From Paraburkholderia polaris (GTDB lineage: Bacteria; Pseudomonadota; Gammaproteobacteria; Burkholderiales; Burkholderiaceae), in the NCBI RefSeq assembly GCF_012927345.1, contig NZ_JABBGJ010000002.1:62001-126000 (forward strand): a stretch of 64,000 bases of DNA. Reading direction: 5' to 3'. How positions within the stretch are numbered: position 1 is the first letter of the stretch; every line of letters starts with the position of its first letter. Positions 18,682-27,801 of the stretch are shown here, piece by piece. The notes under the pieces were generated by a model. That model made no database searches and had not been told where the DNA came from. It saw only the letters and a list, made by a program, of their open reading frames with translations. The translations under genes and the position numbers were made by a program.

Positions 18682-20125
18682 GCAAAAACTTCAGGGTCAA
18701 TCTTCTTTCGTCCATCTGATATTTGTTTTTTTTATCGTCTTGGGAGAAATGTCTATGTCTGAAAAAATTCTTGCCGGTACCGATCTGACCGCTCAACCGG
18801 GGTTCGGAATCAGTAGGCTCGGCGGACACGATTACGGTACCAACGGTATCGGAGTTTGGCTATCGGGCGAGATTCATGTGGGGCTTTCAGATACGGTTAG
18901 CCGTGACGATTTCAGCGGTGTGGGTGTCATCGAGGATCGATTGTCGGCGGAAGATCTGATGCAGGCAGAGGCAATTCACGCAGCCCTCTGTGAGTCGGCG
19001 CTTAATGGGCCAAAGAGTGAGGTTGAGGCAATTGAACCCGCGACTGTCTACTCCGTTAATTGCATGGAGCAGGGCAAAGTGAAGACATACCAGGGCAAAA
19101 CATTCGAGTTATCACGAGACCTCTGCGCTGTGATTGACCACTTCTATTTAGGAGCGCGAGACAAATATGCGCACAGTGGTCACCCAATTGTGAAGCTTGA
19201 TGTACAAGTGTTCAGCGTAGAACGTCAGAAAGATGGTTTTCTTGTGGCGGTGAACTTCATCAACAGCGGCAAACTGCCAATTAAGATGTTTACGCCCGAT
19301 AACTGGAAGCGTCAATGGGGCGATACGTTTAGCGTGGAGGCGGCTAGCCTGGATGGCAAGAAGAAGTGGAGCGTTGACCTGCTAGGCTTGCCTCTGGTCA
19401 ATAGGTCAGAGTTTCCCGATGAGACGATTGAGATATTGGCGGGCAACCGGGCAACATTCAAATTTCTCATAGTGCCCAACGTAATGGTAGATCGCGGGGC
19501 ATATCGCATGAATGCGCTGGTATTTACTGCTATTACTGGCGAAGGCGACGTAGCCACAATGGGAAAGGTTAATTTTCGCTCCAACCCCAGCAAGGCTACG
19601 CAGATCACCATCGACCATGACTACCCCTCGTCGCCGCAGGAGCGCGAGCAATGGGAAGCGAAGCACCGCGCCGACATGTCGCACCAGCCTGTGAAACCTG
19701 GTGAGACATTTGCCGAGGATGGCCTGTATCGCGCCGTACGTCTGATTTCCGGCGCAAGTTACCGCAGCCTGCAGGTCAAACCATTCAAGGCCGGGGACAT
19801 TGCCACCATCGAAAACGTGAGGATGCCGATGGAATCCGCGAACGGTGTCGAGATCAACGGTCCGGTGCAGTGGGTATGGGAAGCCAGTGCCCCAACACGC
19901 ACCAAACCATTTTCGTCCGATTACATCGAAGGCACCGAGCATGTCTGCAAGCCTGGCGCCCCCTGTCCGCGCAGCGGGCGCTGGATCGAGCGAACCGTGC
20001 CCGATTCTTGGGCCGGAGACTACACGTACCGTCTTTCCAGCCTCGTCACGCGACGCGCGGGACAGCAGATGCCGCACATTCAGGGCGACGGGGGCAAGAC
20101 CGAATGGGAATGGGTGGGAGCCTGA
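18671..20125 (+). CDS. Putative exported immunity protein for the VgrG protease
   Basis: The ATG at 18671 follows TTGGAGG and overlaps the vgrG end by 11 bp, so it is translationally coupled; 484 residues result. A hydrophobic segment (residues about 12-28) looks like a signal anchor, placing the protein in the periplasm, where a type VI protease might act. The C-terminus has CPRSGRW, then RRAGQQMP and WEW, a pattern I associate with Imm71/Imm72-type type VI immunity proteins. The N-terminal part (LTAQPGFGISRLGGHDYGTN) is not recognised. Immunity is inferred from position and the C-terminal pattern only; an accessory effector role is possible. Confidence 0.6.
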   Translation: MVRKQKLQGQSSFVHLIFVFFIVLGEMSMSEKILAGTDLTAQPGFGISRLGGHDYGTNGIGVWLSGEIHVGLSDTVSRDDFSGVGVIEDRLSAEDLMQAEAIHAALCESALNGPKSEVEAIEPATVYSVNCMEQGKVKTYQGKTFELSRDLCAVIDHFYLGARDKYAHSGHPIVKLDVQVFSVERQKDGFLVAVNFINSGKLPIKMFTPDNWKRQWGDTFSVEAASLDGKKKWSVDLLGLPLVNRSEFPDETIEILAGNRATFKFLIVPNVMVDRGAYRMNALVFTAITGEGDVATMGKVNFRSNPSKATQITIDHDYPSSPQEREQWEAKHRADMSHQPVKPGETFAEDGLYRAVRLISGASYRSLQVKPFKAGDIATIENVRMPMESANGVEINGPVQWVWEASAPTRTKPFSSDYIEGTEHVCKPGAPCPRSGRWIERTVPDSWAGDYTYRLSSLVTRRAGQQMPHIQGDGGKTEWEWVGA

Positions 20126-20126
20126 T

Positions 20127-20414
20127 ATGGGAGAGCGTGCCCACATTCTCCAGTATGACCGGACCAGCGCGGGCGGCACCGTGCTCGATGGTCTTGACGA
20201 CGTGTGCTGGAACGACCGCAAGCTGAGTTACCTGGGTGCGCGGGTCCAGTGTCCCGCCTGCAAGTCCATTGGACGGATTGGGTCGGATGGTGGCCGCCCC
20301 GACAATGATCTGGCTGGCAGGCAGCCCGCCTTGGAGGGGGACTTCTGTCTATGTGCCTGCAGTCCGAAGCCAACCATGATTGCGTCGCAGAAAGACTGGA
20401 CGCTCGACACCTGA
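20127..20414 (+). CDS. PAAR-domain spike-tip protein
   Basis: The 95-residue protein has a start one base after the preceding stop. Its pattern fits a PAAR cone: an early TSAGGTVLDG, a central SYLGARVQCPACKSIG and a later LEGDFCLCAC, supplying the Cys ligands of the tip metal site. PAAR proteins cap VgrG trimers in type VI secretion. It is free-standing with no effector extension, so it probably sharpens the spike formed by the VgrG two genes upstream. Confidence 0.82.
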   Translation: MGERAHILQYDRTSAGGTVLDGLDDVCWNDRKLSYLGARVQCPACKSIGRIGSDGGRPDNDLAGRQPALEGDFCLCACSPKPTMIASQKDWTLDT

Positions 20415-20433
20415 ACAACAGACCGGGGACTCA

Positions 20434-21867
20434 ATGAAATTCCGTTGGAATCACCCAATGCCGCCTGAGATGAAGACGCCTAAGTCGCCACCGGTATGGG
20501 TTTTCGTACTGCTGTACCTCGTGACTGAAGGTTCCGCCCTGTTATTGACGCTGAGCAGCTGGCCTGGGGGAGAGCCTCTCGCGTCACAGAAGTTCGTACT
20601 CGATGCAGTTGTTGCCCCTCTCCTTGTCTGGGTGGCAATCAGCATTGCTGTGTATCACGCGTTGTATGGGGGCTTTGTCTATGAAGCGGCGGTCAAGAAC
20701 TCGGAACGCTGGCGTCTGGTGACACGCTGGAAGGAGCAGAGCCGTGCAGGCATAGCACTTCTTGACAGCGTGATCCTCACGCCCGAACCCGATCTTGCCG
20801 AACGCATGCTCAGCCTGGAGGGCAGCCCACCGGAGAATCCGGGAAAAGTCATGGCGCTCGACAGCGTTGATGTAGCCGATGGCGTGTCGCGCGTCCGTGG
20901 TGTGCTAGACAGGCTTCTGACACCCATGGCGGCGAAGCTTACCCAGGCGGCGCGCAGTGATTCATTCGAGATCGTGATGCAGTGTGAACGGCAGGAAATG
21001 TCGGCGGACGTTCAGGCAGTGTGGAGCGAGCTAAAGTTGCCTGGGCGTCCCCGTATCAGATGGATGGACAACGACAGGGAAGTGGGCTTTGCAGATAACT
21101 GGTTCAAGGAAGACAGCCATACGTCTTACTCATTCAGCTCGTTTCACCAGACGCCCAGGTATCGACTTCTGCTGGCGTGGCATCTGAACGAAGGAGGAGC
21201 AGAGGTCCCGCAGACGGCTTCAGAGGCGGCGGTTGCACTGCTGCTGGGCTCGACCGCGCTCATGCAGGAGAAGCCGGACACCAAGCATCAGGCGTGGCTG
21301 TTGCGCCAGATTGTTGGCGAAGCCGACCAGGTAGACAGGTCGCTAGCGTTGCTACTCAGGGCTGAGCAGGCACCGCCTGAGCGTATCCGCCATTTCTGGC
21401 ACAGCCGGCTCAAAGGGCTGGCGCAGCATACGACTGTCGGAGCGGTCAGGGACACCGATCTGAAGGTCGAAGAGCATGCGCTTGATCCGGCAATTGGTCC
21501 GCAGGCCCCGGTTGTGCGGTGGCTTCTCCCTGCGCTGGCGGCGAAGATGGCGCATTTCGGGCAGGGGGCGCAACTCGTTGCGCTACCTCATGAAAAGGGC
21601 GTCGCGCTCAACCTTGTCGTCAAGGCGCACACTCCTGCAGACATGCCGTGGAAACCTGAGTATGGATACAGCCTGATTGCTTTTGAAGAAATCTGCATGT
21701 GCATGACGGTCGTAACACTCGCGCTATTGGTGTCCGACAACAAGGCGTGGGGCACTTTTGAGACCGTTGTTGTCGTTCTGGGTGTCATCTTTTCCCTGTT
21801 ATTCGTTGGAGCAAAAATATTCATGCGCAGGGTCTACACGGACAACTTCTGGCGTGAACACGGGTGA
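20434..21867 (+). CDS. Membrane protein of the vgrG island, function unknown
   Basis: The ATG at 20434 (after GGGGACTCA) gives 477 residues. Two membrane segments near the N-terminus (about 18-40 and 52-80) and two near the C-terminus (about 418-460) flank a soluble domain of about 330 residues. Within it, EIVMQCERQEMSADVQAVWSEL and RYRLLLAWHLNEGG are the clearest folded parts. I do not recognise the family. Its place, 20 bp after the PAAR gene, suggests a type VI accessory, or a membrane-located effector or immunity role. Confidence 0.7.
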   Translation: MKFRWNHPMPPEMKTPKSPPVWVFVLLYLVTEGSALLLTLSSWPGGEPLASQKFVLDAVVAPLLVWVAISIAVYHALYGGFVYEAAVKNSERWRLVTRWKEQSRAGIALLDSVILTPEPDLAERMLSLEGSPPENPGKVMALDSVDVADGVSRVRGVLDRLLTPMAAKLTQAARSDSFEIVMQCERQEMSADVQAVWSELKLPGRPRIRWMDNDREVGFADNWFKEDSHTSYSFSSFHQTPRYRLLLAWHLNEGGAEVPQTASEAAVALLLGSTALMQEKPDTKHQAWLLRQIVGEADQVDRSLALLLRAEQAPPERIRHFWHSRLKGLAQHTTVGAVRDTDLKVEEHALDPAIGPQAPVVRWLLPALAAKMAHFGQGAQLVALPHEKGVALNLVVKAHTPADMPWKPEYGYSLIAFEEICMCMTVVTLALLVSDNKAWGTFETVVVVLGVIFSLLFVGAKIFMRRVYTDNFWREHG

Positions 21868-22067
21868 CGGTCAGGAGCATTCGACCGTTGAACTGGATCG
21901 ACCGATTCATTGCGTGGTGCTGGCGAGTTGCGCATGGATAACGACCGTCTGCTGGCTCGCATTCTTTGAAGTAGGAATCCCCTTCCGTCAGATAGCGGAG
22001 AACGTCAAATCGGGTAGAGTCGCGCATATTCCCTTGCGACAGTGCCTCTAACGTCCGAACCTTCGCG

Positions 22068-22766
22068 ATGCATTCGATCGAACCTGTTCCATTACCTCAT
22101 GACGGCCCGCCCGACATTTCGTTGTGGCAGGTCGATTTCGCTTTCGACGTCTCACTGGACAACGCCGCCTTCGCGCCACTCAGTGACGAAGAACGCGCAA
22201 GAGCCCAAAGCTTTCGCCGCCACGAAGACGCGCTGCGTTTTGCGACGGTGCGCGTGGCGCTGCGCGAGCAACTCGCGCGATATCTGGGCATTGCGGCACA
22301 CGCTGTCCGCTTCACGCTCGATACCAACCGCCGTCCCCATCTCGCTGATTCCGATGCATACGACTTCAACGTCTCCCATGCAGGCACGCACGGACTGATC
22401 GCGATGTCGCCGCGCCGGCGCGTCGGCGTCGACATCGAGCAATACAGCGATAAATTCGATTGGCGTTCGATCGTGGCATTGACGCTCGATGCGAGCGAAG
22501 CTGCGTGGATCGAGCGGTTAGACGTCACGCAGCAGGTCAGTGCGTTTTACGACGCATGGGTCGCGAAAGAAGCGCTCGTCAAAACGACGGGCGTGGGCAT
22601 CACGCGCGGCTTGCAGCATCTGACGGTGCTGCCGCGCGACAACATGCAGGTGACGCTACGCAATGAGATTCCGCATGACATGCGCGAGATTGCCGCGCGC
22701 TGGATTGCTGCGCCAGAAGGTTATTCCGCATGCCTCGCGTGGTCGACGAAAACGTTCGCGCGATAG
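22068..22766 (+). CDS. Sfp-type 4'-phosphopantetheinyl transferase
   Basis: The 232-residue protein transfers the phosphopantetheine arm from CoA to a serine of carrier proteins. Key motifs are intact: FNVSHAG (about residues 103-109), VGVDIE (about 119-124, magnesium-binding Asp and Glu) and FYDAWVAKEALVK (about 160-172). Length and the two-lobed layout suit the Sfp/AcpT group. It is convergent, 24 bp apart, with a gene encoding a diverged protein of similar layout. No carrier-protein or polyketide gene lies nearby, so its target must be elsewhere. Confidence 0.93.
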   Translation: MHSIEPVPLPHDGPPDISLWQVDFAFDVSLDNAAFAPLSDEERARAQSFRRHEDALRFATVRVALREQLARYLGIAAHAVRFTLDTNRRPHLADSDAYDFNVSHAGTHGLIAMSPRRRVGVDIEQYSDKFDWRSIVALTLDASEAAWIERLDVTQQVSAFYDAWVAKEALVKTTGVGITRGLQHLTVLPRDNMQVTLRNEIPHDMREIAARWIAAPEGYSACLAWSTKTFAR

Positions 22767-22790
22767 AAGACATGCGTGGCGCCCAACCAC

Positions 22791-23618
22791 CTACTTGTTT
22801 GACTCTCCAAACACCCAAGCCTTCGGCCATCCAAAGGCATGCACTTGCGTGACGGGTTGCGCGAGTGCAACCGCCGCACGAATCTTGCCCGACATCGGCA
22901 AATCGAGCACATGCCAGCGGCCATGCTCCGCAAGCTCGAACGCGCCGACAGCAGCATCGCTCGACAGCAGATCCAGATCGATATCGACGGGTGCATAGCG
23001 CAACGCATTGCACAAGCTGCCGTAACGCGCGCGTCGGCGTGAGCCTTCCGGTGCATCGTCGAGCGCGGCACCAGGCGAGGGTACGACGACGCTCAGACCG
23101 AGCGTCGCCGACGCAATACCGATCACAATCCAGATACCGCCGTACGCGATATCGATCGTGATGTCTCGACCGTCGTGCGGATGACGCGCGCGCAGTTTTT
23201 CGTTGCCGTCGTCCTGCAAATCGACGGCACGCGGCTCGCAGTCGAACAGATTCGCGACGATCCAGCGCGCCACCACGCGTGCGCTTACAAAGCGTTTGCG
23301 TAATGCCGAGTTCGGGTGAAGCCGTGCGCGTTCGCGCTCTACCTTCGACAGCCACGCATCACCTTCCTGCACCGGCACCGGTAGCCATTCGCAACGGAAC
23401 CGCCACAGATGCAATTCACCCGCGCGTGGTGCGGCGACGCTGCGCGGATAGTGGCGAGTCAGCGAATGCGAGACGAATTCCGGCGCGACGGCACTAACGA
23501 TAGCCTGTGCGCGTCGAGCAGGTTGATCGGCTCGCAAGGCGTTTAAGTGATTCGCTACCTGCGAGTCGATGCTGTCGCGCACACGCGAAGGCGCGAGATA
23601 AGCGAGTTCCAACGGCAT
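22791..23618 (-). CDS. Degenerate phosphopantetheinyl-transferase-like protein
   Basis: The protein has 275 residues. The middle resembles the N-terminal lobe of Sfp-type transferases: LHLWRFRC, then WLSKVERERARLHPNSALRK and FVSARVVARWIVANLF. A segment in the place of the FNxSH motif reads IDIAYGGIWIVIGIA. The metal-binding GVDxE and the WxxKEA motif are absent, so catalysis is unlikely. It follows a 159-residue gene with a 12-bp gap and faces the intact transferase. It could be a regulatory paralogue or a decayed duplicate. The similarity is by eye and moderate. Confidence 0.55.
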   Translation of the reverse strand: MPLELAYLAPSRVRDSIDSQVANHLNALRADQPARRAQAIVSAVAPEFVSHSLTRHYPRSVAAPRAGELHLWRFRCEWLPVPVQEGDAWLSKVERERARLHPNSALRKRFVSARVVARWIVANLFDCEPRAVDLQDDGNEKLRARHPHDGRDITIDIAYGGIWIVIGIASATLGLSVVVPSPGAALDDAPEGSRRRARYGSLCNALRYAPVDIDLDLLSSDAAVGAFELAEHGRWHVLDLPMSGKIRAAVALAQPVTQVHAFGWPKAWVFGESNK

Positions 23619-23630
23619 ACGCTCGGGTCC

Positions 23631-24110
23631 TCAATGCATATACGTGACGCGGCGCGCTTGCACGTCGAGTTCGACGCCGGCGTCGAGCAGATCGATGGCG
23701 AACCAGCGGATCAGCTTCAGCACGCCACTGACGGCCGGCCCCGGCAGCCATTCGCTCAGCATGCGCAACGCAGCGCCGCTGTGCGTTTTTTGCAGCAGCG
23801 CGATGGTTTGCAGAATCACGGCTTCGTCCTTGCCAAGATCGCTGGCGCAGCGGCAGCGCATATCGAGCGGACGATAGGACACGTGCATCAGCGAACGCAT
23901 CAGCAGATCGAAATGTTCGATGCCATCTTGCCGCAGGCCCACGCCGCTCAGGATCTCGCGCCAGTGCACGCCGCCGCGCGCCGTTTCACACGCCGGCCGC
24001 AGCCAGGTGCGCACGGCGGTGAGGACCGTGCGATCGGGCGCGTCGGTGGTATCCGTGACGTGATCGTCGACCAGTTCGGGACGGCTGCTGTATTGAGAGC
24101 GGAAGTTCAT
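23631..24110 (-). CDS. Conserved hypothetical protein, operon partner of the PPTase-like gene
   Basis: The start at 24110 has AGGAGCAACG directly upstream, giving 159 residues (begins MNFRSQYSSRPELVDDHV). It is a soluble, mostly alpha-helical protein with no signal peptide. Cys56, Cys101 and Cys103 do not form an obvious metal motif. I recognise no family. Its 12-bp spacing to the degenerate transferase gene indicates a shared transcript and probably a joint function. Confidence 0.65.
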   Translation of the reverse strand: MNFRSQYSSRPELVDDHVTDTTDAPDRTVLTAVRTWLRPACETARGGVHWREILSGVGLRQDGIEHFDLLMRSLMHVSYRPLDMRCRCASDLGKDEAVILQTIALLQKTHSGAALRMLSEWLPGPAVSGVLKLIRWFAIDLLDAGVELDVQARRVTYMH

Positions 24111-24237
24111 CGTTGCTCCTGTATGGACACGGTCCAATGAGTCGCGCCGGCCTGATCGGAGGAGGGCCGCGTCGCAGGCCAGCGCATGTCGCGTGCGACG
24201 GATGGGCGATGACGCAGCGTTTGCGTCGTGGCGTGCT

Positions 24238-24948
24238 TCAAGTTTTTACGGGCTGCAGCGGCAGCCATTCGCGCACGTGTTCGCTGCGCGCCGGCCGTGC
24301 CGGTTCCTGGCCTGGCGTTTTCGGGGTGCCGACAAACAGGAAGCCGAGCAACCGCTCGTTCGGTGCGAAGCCCAATGCGTCGTGGAGTTGCGCTTCATAG
24401 CTGTCCGGTCCCGTGGACCAGAAGCCGCCGTAGCCGAGCGCGTGGATCGCATTCAGTATGTTCATCGTGGCCGCGCCGACCGCCAGCAACTGCTCGATCT
24501 CGGGCACCTTCGGATGGGCCGAGAGCGCCGCGCCGAGCGCGATCACGAGTGGCGCCGCGTAGGCTTTCTGCCGACGATGCGCATGGGCTGAGCGCGGCTC
24601 GCCGGGCGAACGGGCGCAGGCGAGGTCGACCAGCACGTCGCCGAGGTGGCCGCGGGCGTCGCCGCGGATCGTGACGAAGCGCCACGGCCGCAGATTGCCG
24701 TGATCGGGCGCGCGCAAGGCGGCGTCGAAGATCAGATCAAGCTCGGCGTCGGCCGGACCCGGCTCGGTGAGCGGCCATTGGGACTGGCGCGACAGCAGCA
24801 CGTCAAGCGCGGCTGTCGTCCTCGACCTGGCTGCGATGCGTGGCGTCGCCGCTGCTGTCTGTTCGCTTTCTGTTTCGAGGCGGCTGATGTCTAGCGTGAT
24901 CATGATTTCGGTGTTCGGCATGGTGGAATGGGCTTCATGATGAGCCAT
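24238..24948 (-). CDS. Nitroreductase-family FMN oxidoreductase (YdjA-like)
   Basis: The protein has up to 236 residues. The nitroreductase fold shows in ALDVLLSRQSQWPLTEP (FMN phosphate-binding Arg), ALRAPDHGNLRPWRFVTIRG, and GAATMNILNAIHALGYGGFWSTG near the C-terminus. The last 25 residues include LLGFLFVGTPKT. These are features of short YdjA-type enzymes that reduce nitro or quinone groups with NAD(P)H. The N-terminus is uncertain: ATGs at 24948, 24921 and 24903 are all possible, and the first 35 residues are low in family similarity. A Fur-box-like palindrome lies just upstream, so iron control is possible. Confidence 0.88.
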   Translation of the reverse strand: MAHHEAHSTMPNTEIMITLDISRLETESEQTAAATPRIAARSRTTAALDVLLSRQSQWPLTEPGPADAELDLIFDAALRAPDHGNLRPWRFVTIRGDARGHLGDVLVDLACARSPGEPRSAHAHRRQKAYAAPLVIALGAALSAHPKVPEIEQLLAVGAATMNILNAIHALGYGGFWSTGPDSYEAQLHDALGFAPNERLLGFLFVGTPKTPGQEPARPARSEHVREWLPLQPVKT

Positions 24949-24953
24949 TTTGG

Positions 24954-24982
24954 TTGTAAATGCAAATCATTCGCATTTACAA
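24954..24982. promoter_or_regulatory. Fur-box-like palindrome upstream of the nitroreductase gene
   Basis: Perfect 10-bp arms TTGTAAATGC and GCATTTACAA flank AAATCATTC. The core AAATGCAAATCATTCGCATTT resembles proteobacterial Fur sites built on AATGATAATCATT. It lies 6 bp before the furthest possible start of the nitroreductase gene, between divergent genes, so it could repress one or both when iron is plentiful (inference). Confidence 0.5.
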
Positions 24983-25171
24983 AATGAATTGGACAGAGCA
25001 TTGCATCGCGGCTTGGCTCTGGCTGCAAGCGACCCGGCGGCCTTGCAGTCGGGCATCGGGCGTCTGATCTGCAACTAACGGTCAGCCGCGCAAGGCGACC
25101 CGGGATAACCCCGGATATGATGGCGAAGTGCTGCAGCAAGCCTGCCGCATCCTTGTCTACCCACGCTGCCA

Positions 25172-26407
25172 ATGCCGACAAAATCTCTCGACGCCGCATC
25201 GACCACCCATCCCACCGAAGCGGCGCAGCGCCTGCCCACCTTGATGCTGGCCACCGGCCTATCCTTGGGCAGCGCGATCGCGCTGGGCCTCGCCCGCTTT
25301 GCTTACGCGCTGCTGTTGCCGTCGATGAAACTCGACCTCGGCTGGAGCTTCGCTCAAGCCGGTGCGATGAATACCGCCAATGCGCTGGGCTATCTGCTGG
25401 GCGCGCTCGCTTTTCCGCGGCTCGCGCGCCGCTGGCCGGCAGGTGCGTTGTTCGGCGCCGGCTGCGCGGCTACAGCGCTTCTGATGGCCATCAGCGGGTT
25501 GCTTGCCGACACGCATTCGCTACTCGCGTTGCGCGTGATCACCGGCGCAAGCAGCGCGGCGATTTTCATCAGCGGCGGCGTGCTGGCGGCGCGGCTTGCG
25601 TCGGCGAGACCGCACGATGCGGGGCTCGTGCTCGGCTTGTATTACGGCGGAACCGGATGGGGCATCGTCGCGTCGTCGGTGCTGGTGCCGTTGACGATTT
25701 TCAACGTCGCGCATGGCTGGCAGTTTGCGTGGTTCGCGCTGGCGGCTGCGTGCGCGGTGTTCGCCGCGATCGCCGTTGGCGCCGCGAGGAAAATCGAAAG
25801 CGCGCACCCGACGGGTTCTTCTGCCGCGCACGCTTCCGATACCGCCGATGCGCCGCGTTGGCCGCGTTTCAGCCCCGCGCTGGCAGGCTATGGATTGTTC
25901 GGTGTCGGCTATATCGGCTACATGACGTTCATCGTCGCGCTGCTGCGCAACGCGGGCATGAGCGCGGTAGTGGTGACGGCCTTCTACCTGTTGCTCGGCG
26001 TGGCGACCGTTGTATCGGCGCGCGTGTGGTCCGGGTTGCTCGACCGCATGCGCGGCGGCCACGCGCTCGCAATACTCAACGCGTTGCTCGCGGTGGCGAC
26101 GCTGCTGCCCGCGTTGTTCACGCAACCGTGGGTGGCGTTTGTCTCCGGCGTGCTGTTCGGCGCGACGTTTCTCTCGGCCGTCGCGTCGACCACGGCTTTC
26201 GTGCGCCACAATTTGCCGGTAAGTCATTGGGCCAAGGGCATCAGCGCATTCACGATCGTGTTTGCGTTCGGACAGATCGTCGGGCCGATGGTGATCGGCT
26301 GGGTCTCGGATGGCGCCGGCCTCGCACGCGGCCTGGTCTATTCCGCGTTGCTGCTCGCGGCCGGCGCGGTGCTGGCGGCTTGCCAGAAGCCTTTGCGCGG
26401 AGTCTGA
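25172..26407 (+). CDS. YbfB/YjiJ-family MFS transporter
   Basis: The 411-residue protein has about 12 membrane segments. GLSLGSAIALGLARFAYALL near residue 30 and LGWSFAQAGAMNTANALGYL are typical of the YbfB/YjiJ family, putative exporters of unknown substrate. Gly- and Ala-rich helices and a central soluble loop (residues about 205-230) fit. It is divergent from the nitroreductase across 223 bp that hold the Fur-like site. Confidence 0.88.
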   Translation: MPTKSLDAASTTHPTEAAQRLPTLMLATGLSLGSAIALGLARFAYALLLPSMKLDLGWSFAQAGAMNTANALGYLLGALAFPRLARRWPAGALFGAGCAATALLMAISGLLADTHSLLALRVITGASSAAIFISGGVLAARLASARPHDAGLVLGLYYGGTGWGIVASSVLVPLTIFNVAHGWQFAWFALAAACAVFAAIAVGAARKIESAHPTGSSAAHASDTADAPRWPRFSPALAGYGLFGVGYIGYMTFIVALLRNAGMSAVVVTAFYLLLGVATVVSARVWSGLLDRMRGGHALAILNALLAVATLLPALFTQPWVAFVSGVLFGATFLSAVASTTAFVRHNLPVSHWAKGISAFTIVFAFGQIVGPMVIGWVSDGAGLARGLVYSALLLAAGAVLAACQKPLRGV

Positions 26408-26528
26408 GCCGGCTCATTCAGCGAGCACCTGCGTACCCGCTTTGAATTGACCCCAGGAATTCCCGGAATACCGGGCGACTGTATTAAGAACGTACACTCA
26501 CCGCTTGTTCCCTGCGCCGAGAGAAACT

Positions 26529-27674
26529 GTGCCTGCCATTACCTGCATCGAAGATTTACGCGTGCTTGCTCAACGACGTGTGCCGCGCATGTTCTACGAC
26601 TACGCCGACAGTGGCTCGTGGACCGAAAGTACCTACCGCGCCAATGAAAGCGACTTCCATCGCTTGAAACTGCGCCAGCGAGTGGCGGTCAACATGGCGG
26701 GCCGCAGCACGCGCACGGAAATGGTCGGTCAGGAGGCCGCCATGCCCGTGGCGCTCGCGCCGACGGGGTTGACCGGGATGCAACATGCCGACGGTGAAAT
26801 CCTCGCGGCGCGCGCGGCGGAGAAGTTCGGCGTCCCGTTTACCTTGTCCACGATGAGCATCTGCTCGATCGAGGACGTTGCCGCAGCAACCAGCAAGCCG
26901 TTCTGGTTCCAGCTTTATATGATGCGCGACCGCGATTTCATTGTGCGATTGATCGAGCGCGCTCGCGCGGCACGGTGCAGCGCCTTGATGCTCACGCTGG
27001 ACCTGCAGATCCTCGGCCAACGCCACAAGGACATCAAGAACGGGCTGTCGGCGCCGCCCAAATTGACCCCTGCGAACCTCATCAACCTCGCCACCAAGCC
27101 GCGCTGGTGCCTCGGCATGCTCGGCACCCGGCGGCGCACCTTCGGCAACATCGTCGGTCATGCGAAGGGCGTGGGCGATCTGTCGTCCCTGAGCTCGTGG
27201 ACCGCCGAACAGTTCGATCCGGGGCTCAGTTGGGCAGACGTCGAGTGGGTCAAGAAGCTGTGGGGCGGCAAACTCATTCTGAAAGGCATCATGGATGTCG
27301 AAGATGCACGCCTTGCCGCCGACAGCGGCGCTGACGCGTTGATCGTCTCCAACCATGGCGGCCGTCAACTCGACGGTGCGCCTTCTTCGATCTCGGCGCT
27401 CCCCGAGATCGCACGCGAGGTCGGCTCGCGCATTGAAGTGTGGATGGATGGCGGCATCCGCAGCGGACAGGACGTGCTGAAAGCCGTTGCGCTCGGCGCC
27501 AAGGGCACGCTGATCGGTCGCAGCTTCCTTTATGGCCTGGGTGCAATGGGAGAGGCGGGTGTCACACAGTGCCTGCAGATCATCCAGAAGGAACTGGACA
27601 TCACCATGGCCTTTTGCGGTCACACTGACATTCGTCAGGTGGACGAGCGGATCCTGCTGCCTGACAGGCGTTGA
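26529..27674 (+). CDS. lldD: FMN-dependent alpha-hydroxy-acid oxidase, L-lactate dehydrogenase type
   Basis: The GTG at 26529 behind GAGAGAAACT gives 381 residues; no closer ATG fits. The FMN alpha/beta-barrel family motifs are all present: FYDYADSGSWTESTY near the N-terminus, PVALAPTG, FWFQLYMMRDRDF, LILKGIMDVEDARLA, the active-site SNHGGRQLDG (His and Arg), and MDGGIRSGQDVLKA with GLGAMG binding phosphate. It oxidises L-lactate, or a related 2-hydroxy acid, to the keto acid and passes electrons to quinone. It is a single gene without lactate permease neighbours, so the substrate could be another hydroxy acid. Confidence 0.9.
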   Translation: MPAITCIEDLRVLAQRRVPRMFYDYADSGSWTESTYRANESDFHRLKLRQRVAVNMAGRSTRTEMVGQEAAMPVALAPTGLTGMQHADGEILAARAAEKFGVPFTLSTMSICSIEDVAAATSKPFWFQLYMMRDRDFIVRLIERARAARCSALMLTLDLQILGQRHKDIKNGLSAPPKLTPANLINLATKPRWCLGMLGTRRRTFGNIVGHAKGVGDLSSLSSWTAEQFDPGLSWADVEWVKKLWGGKLILKGIMDVEDARLAADSGADALIVSNHGGRQLDGAPSSISALPEIAREVGSRIEVWMDGGIRSGQDVLKAVALGAKGTLIGRSFLYGLGAMGEAGVTQCLQIIQKELDITMAFCGHTDIRQVDERILLPDRR

Positions 27675-27801
27675 ATGTAGACGCCAGGTGGCAGGCGATT
27701 ATCGGTTTGTTAGGTCGTGAGCACATGCTCACGCCTGCGCTTCGCTTGCGCACGTCATCTGCGGAACTAGAACGCCGCCACTGATGCGGGGGTAAGAGAT
27801 A

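Noticed and set aside
22600..23355. A 251-residue Arg-rich minus-strand frame
   Set aside because: It overlaps both the intact transferase and the transferase-like gene and has shadow composition.
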